Shown in pieces: positions 59,451-64,000 of a stretch of 64,000 nucleotides of DNA (the first letter of the stretch is position 1; every line of letters begins with the position of its first letter). The notes below the pieces were generated by a model, which ran no database searches, was not told where the DNA came from, and was given only the letters and a program-made list of their open reading frames with translations. The DNA comes from Austropuccinia psidii (Eukaryota > Basidiomycota > Pucciniomycetes > Pucciniales > Sphaerophragmiaceae), in NCBI GenBank assembly GCA_023105745.1, contig JALGQZ010000001.1:60117937-60181936 (forward strand), read 5' to 3'. The position numbers and the translations under genes are program-made.

Positions 59451-61436
59451 GTGCAAACACACACACAAGATGCACGAACATTCCTGGTTACACCAACCAA
59501 GGGAATGGCATACATACATGGAACAGCCACAAAAATGACTGTTTGTATTGACAATGCTCAACATCCATTGATCATTGAAAGTGAAGCACACTGCTCCATA
59601 GTGGCCAGAAATTATCTGGACAGCCACTTCCCATAGTGGAAAAACCATCTCTTGCCCATTAAGGCCTAGAACTTCCAGAGTGCATCAGGGAAGATGACTT
59701 CCATTGGGACAATTATCAAAGAGATAATTATACCCCATAGGAAAGGTAACATCAGACTCAACCCAGAGTTTGTTGTGCTTGATGATGCCCACATCCAAGG
59801 GTTTTTACTGGGAACAGATTACCAGAGGATGTATGGCATAGATATTTACAATAGTAAAAACAGGCACATAACAATTGGTACCAACAAGGAAGATAAAATT
59901 TCACTTGATATATACCAAATATCTGCCCAAGATCCACTGGCAGAACTACTGAATGAATTCAGAGAGGGACATTTTAACACTACCCTCACCAGTAAACAAA
60001 AACTAAGTTTACTGAAGATGCTGAGAAAGAATAGACCAGCATTTGCCATTGGTGAAGAACCATTAGGCAATATTAGAGGCCATGATATAGAACTATATCT
60101 GGATGTGGAAATATCTTATCCACCCATGCTCAGGAGACCTCCTTACCCAAAAAGTCTGCAAACCGGGAAAGAAATTGAAAAACATATAAATGAACTCCTG
60201 GACATGGATGTCATCAGGAAGATTGGACACAATGAAATAGTGGAAATTACCACTCCTGTCCTGATCACCTGGCATGATGGCAAGTCCAAGCTGTGTGGAG
60301 ATTTCAGAGCTCTGAATAACTACACCAAAGCTGACAGGTACCCTATACCCAGGATACCCCATTCCCTAGACAAACTGGCAAAATCCAAATACATAACAAA
60401 AATGGATTGTATAAAAGGCTTCCACCAGAATGGAGTTGAATCAAACTTCATGAAATTACTCATAATAATATGTCATATAGGAATATATCATTACACTAGG
60501 ATGCCATTTGGCATCAAGAATGCACCAGCCCACTTCCAATGGATGATGGACACCATATTTCAAGAAGGAATATTGGAAGGCTGGATGGTAGTATATATTG
60601 ATGACATCATTATATACTCAGAGACATGGAAAGACCATGTGCAATACATAGACAGAGTACTAAGTAAATGCACACCCATAAATCTGAAAATTTTGCTTAA
60701 AAAGTGCAATTTTGGTCAACAAGAGCTATTAGCTCTAGGACATAAAGTCTCAGGTCTTAGCTTGGCAATTGACCAGAATAAAGTAGCAGCAGTACTGTAA
60801 AAGCCAGTACCAAGAGAAATCAAAGAGATGCAATCTTTCCTTGGGTTTGCTAGCTACTATAGAAACCACATCGAAAGCTTTGCCCACATAACTAGTAGTT
60901 TAGACAAGTTATGTCCAAAAGATTTAGTTTTGGAAATTACCAAGTAAAGAAGGGATGCATATGAGAGGATCAAATATGAGCTCAAAAATTAACCTGTGCT
61001 CATCTTACCTGACTTTGAACTACCATTCAAGTTATACATAGATGTAGCATGTAGCCAAGGCTTAGGATTAGGCCTTCACCAGAGACAAATTGTGGATGGT
61101 GAACCAAGAGAGGGAGTAATATGTTACATCTCTAGGAAGCTGAAATATTCAGAAGCCAGGTATGGGGCCACCCAGACTGAATGTCTATGTCTATTCTGGG
61201 CTCTAGAGAAACTCCATTATTATTTGGAGGGTGCAGTCTTTGAAGTCTACACAGACTGCACAGCCTTGAAGTCCTTACTAAACATGAAGACTACCAATAG
61301 ACACATTCTGAGGTGGAAAATAGCCATCCAGGAGTATAGAGGGAATTTGACCATCATATACAAAGGTAGAATCCATGTCAATGCAGATAGCCACTGGATA
61401 ATGCCAAAAGCAACCCAGCTTATGACCCTGAAGTAG
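59451..61436 (+). pseudogene. LTR-C element protease, RT and RNase H
   Basis: Protease remains at 59530-59900; the active-site region reads ESEAHCSIV where D-S-G-A would be expected, and LLGTDYQRMYGI follows. RT is open in 59694-60800 with [30 protein letters not shown] and an intact YIDD (60594-60605). RNase H lies in 60996-61436 (LYIDVACSQGLGLGLHQ, EARYGATQTECLCLFWALE). Stops at 60798 and about 60945 and several small indels separate the pieces. Confidence 0.9.
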
Positions 61437-61459
61437 CAGCTAAAATTCCTATCCATTTT

Positions 61460-62888
61460 GTGGAAATAGATAGGAAGAAGAACTTCAGATTCTCTGAGCG
61501 GGAACCAGAAAGTGGCACCCCAGACAGTGGAAACACTGACTCAGAAGGAACAGAAACTCCCATACTGGGAGTAGGTTCCTCAGCACGGCACACTGAATTT
61601 GCCAATGCAGTAATGAAGACATTTTCCAAACACAAACAGTGTGGCATATTATTACCCCTCCTTCAACAAAAATACAGGAGCCCAGAACTGAAATCCCAGT
61701 TGGAGGAACCCTGGTTGAGAGACTATAAGGACAATAAATCTTTCCTTATAGATGGCCTTCTCTACCATAGAGAGAAGCACACAAGTGCACTCAAAGTGGT
61801 AGACAGAGACCACATCTCTCTGATCCTGCAGGAATGCCATGACTGCCCCTACATGGGACACATGAGTGAAGACAGGACCAAAGAGAGGGTAGCAAGCACA
61901 GCTTGGTAGCCCAAGTGGGAACAAGAGTTGAGTGAATACATCAACACTTGTGAAAGATTTCAGAAGGCAAATAGGAAACATAGGAAGAAGTATGGATTAC
62001 TTCAACATATAGAAGAACCCAAACACCCATGGGAAACCATCAATATGGACTGGGTTACAGGACTTGTCCCAGGAGGCAAAGAAAACTACAATGCCTGTTT
62101 AATCATAGTTGATAGGTTCAGAAAGAGTATGAGGTGTCTGCCATGCCATAAAGAGGACACAGCCATGGATACTGCTCTGTTATTCTGGAATAACATGATA
62201 TCTACCTGTGGAATCCCTAAGATCATCATTAGTGATAGGGACCGAAAGTTCACATCTGAATTTTGGACCAACTTGTATGACATGCTTGGAACCAAGCTTG
62301 CATTTTACACAGCTTACCATCCAAAACATATGGACTAGCTGAAAGGATGATCCAGATAATGGAAGACATCCTTAGAAGATTCTGTTCCTATGGCATGGAA
62401 TACAAGGACCATGAGGGATACACCAATGACTGGGTTACCCTTCTAGCAGCAGCTCAACTGGCTTATAATACAAGTCAGCACTCTTCCACAGGAAAAACAC
62501 CTGCACTGGTAGAAAAAGGGTGGAGCCCTTTGTTGCCAGTGGATCACTTGAAGTAAAACCTTCTAACCATCCACCCCACATCCAGAGATTTTCATGACAT
62601 GTGGAAGAAGGCCTGTGACACAGCTGCCAGATGTATAGCTGAGGCCAAATAATATAACAAGCAGAGTTGGACAAGACACACATGGAACCTTGCTTTAAGG
62701 AAGGGGACCAGGTGTTAGTGTCTACACTAAGCTTTAATAATCTTAAAGGACTCAAGAAAGTGAGAGACTCATTTGTAGGGCCCTTCACTATCATTAAGTT
62801 GATAGGGAGAAATGCAGTGGAAGTCAAACTCACAGAAGAATTTTCCAGGAAAAACCCAGTCTTTCCAGTGAACTTAGGAAAGCCATAC
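61460..62888 (+). pseudogene. LTR-C element integrase
   Basis: An acidic linker (61460-61600; GTPDSGNTDSEGTETP) leads into HHCC (HDCPYMGHMSEDRT, then the degraded [12 protein letters not shown] with its first Cys lost). The catalytic core is 61928-62338 ([27 protein letters not shown] with the Glu region damaged). The segment MIQIMEDILRRFCSY is at 62347 and the integrase tail is 62667-62888 (FKEGDQVLVSTLSFNNLKG). Stops near 61908, 62338, 62555 and 62650. Truncated by the LTR-A at 62889. Confidence 0.88.
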
Positions 62889-64000
62889 TGTAAGATGTGA
62901 CTATGAAACTGATGATAATATTACTATTAATCAACAGTACTATGTCTGTTCTTATGAAATATAATAATAAAATATTATTATAACCACAATTAAATAATTA
63001 AAGAATTATTTCTTTCACATGTTAAGCACTACTAGTGATTTTAACAGTGAGCAAGTAATTGTCTACAAGAATCAATTACAAGAAGAATTTAATAATAAAA
63101 ACTTCTTTTTAAAATAATAAAATTATTTTAATATATAATTATCTTTTAGAAAGAATAATTATAAAGATAATCCTTGAAGAAAACTATTACTAGAGAAAAA
63201 CTTTAAGAATTAAAGATAAATGACTCACTAATACTCCAAAGAACTTATTGATAGATAAAAGTAGAGAAATTTGACGTAGAATTGTGGATTTAAGGGATCA
63301 AAATGATTTATAGCAGGATTACAACAATATATAGTTGGATTCTATGATTTCACGTCTTTCTGATTGATTCTGAAAGATTAAAACACTTAAGAATAGTCTA
63401 ACTAATACTTACTTGTTGGTAACAATGATATAAAAATGATAATAAGATGATGATGATACGGAAAAAACAGCAAGAAGAGACTTCTTTTAAGTCAATAACA
63501 GCTCACAGAGATGTTCCATGGAGCAAACTAAAAATCCAGTGAGTGAGAAAACAATAAACCATTTTGGATTAATGATTGCATCATCTGTTGTCACGTAAGA
63601 TTATCATAATTACTTAATTGATGCTTTTACGTGACTACCAACCCCAATATGGTTAAGAATAAAAGGAGTAACATCTGTAAATCTTCTTTTATTCCAAAAT
63701 AATCATTGATTTCTCAAAGTTATCAATTTTATTGCCAATTTCATCACAGGTTTTAATTACTGTGAATTTTTGAAGATTCAGTGTTTCACGTAGAATGGTC
63801 AAAAATGGACTGTAAGTAAAGCTTTGAATTTTACTAGTAAAACTGTAATTCTTTTTGGTTGTACCATACATAATACAGCTCTCCATTGGTCCTGAAAGCT
63901 TCAGAAAGATTCATTAAGAATTGTATTTTTAATGAATTTTTGAAGTTTTTACCTCATTTCTATGTAGAAAGGTCAAAAATGGAATGTAAGTAGAACTTTT
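62889..64000 (-). mobile_element. LTR-A, cut off by the window end
   Basis: TGTAAGATGTGACTATG onward. It aligns over its full visible length with the solo LTR at 11390 (about 95% by eye), including the 65-codon sense frame (63689-63886). Left flank is catac; whether it is solo or the end of a full element cannot be seen. Confidence 0.93.

Larger units (their letters stand above)
54940..62888 (+). mobile_element. Gypsy element with LTR-C, 3' end cut by an LTR-A
   Basis: Has a 5' LTR-C, primer-binding site, gag, zinc knuckle, protease, RT, RNase H, integrase and integrase tail. The coding part is more GC-rich and better kept than the outer LTR-A element but carries about ten stops or frameshifts. 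It ends at 62888 within the integrase tail (VFPVNLGKPY), where an LTR-A begins, so the chromodomain and 3' LTR are not in the window. Confidence 0.93.

Overview
The window looks like a repeat-swollen, AT-rich fungal region, most likely from a rust fungus (Pucciniales). Three things point there: chromodomain-bearing Ty3/Gypsy elements, a MULE transposase fused to an OTU-like peptidase, and short GT..AG introns of 57-80 nt. The gag-pol of the best-preserved element reads like hypothetical proteins I recall from Austropuccinia psidii. That resemblance is from memory and was not searched. No rRNA, tRNA, CRISPR array or bacterial-type gene was seen.

Only one convincing host gene is present. It is a three-exon 2-oxoglutarate/Fe(II) dioxygenase (8804-10182) that matches the ethylene-forming enzyme (EFE) family closely, with a TATA-like box about 50 bp upstream. 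It sits in a comparatively CpG-rich island (about 6.8-10.7 kb).

The rest is mobile DNA. Three LTR families are recognisable by their ends. LTR-A (about 1.8-2.2 kb; TGTRAG...CTYACA) occurs at 1-1305, 11390-13316, 17768-19930, 26533-28369, 34402-36405, 38236-40041, 40650-42504 and 62889-end. LTR-B (0.7-1.5 kb; TGTCACAG...TGTGACA) occurs at 21724-23210, 43139-43858 and 52432-53141. LTR-C (about 1.44 kb, rich in hairpins; TGTCAG...CTGACA) occurs at 3503-4998, 33997-37435 (itself interrupted) and 54940-56375, with a fragment at 21534-21723.

Layout: 1-6840, LTR relics, an A/T decamer satellite and anonymous AT-rich DNA; 6841-11389, the EFE island; 11390-13316, a solo LTR-A with a 5-bp target-site duplication (TSD); 13380-17726, a decayed MULE with an OTU domain; 17768-21533, a truncated minus-strand Gypsy element; 21534-42504, a four-level nest: an old plus-strand Gypsy element is split by a nearly complete Gypsy element (26533-40041), whose integrase is split by a solo LTR-C (33997-37435), which is split by a solo LTR-A (34402-36405); 43139-53141, a complete but decayed minus-strand Gypsy element (LTR-B) carrying an antisense, intron-containing gene-like relic; 53393-54939, a Helitron Rep relic; 54940-62888, a decayed plus-strand Gypsy element (LTR-C) inserted in the Helitron relic and cut at its 3' end by another LTR-A.

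The two innermost insertions have perfect 5-bp TSDs and the middle one has a 4/5 match, so the order of events can be read directly.
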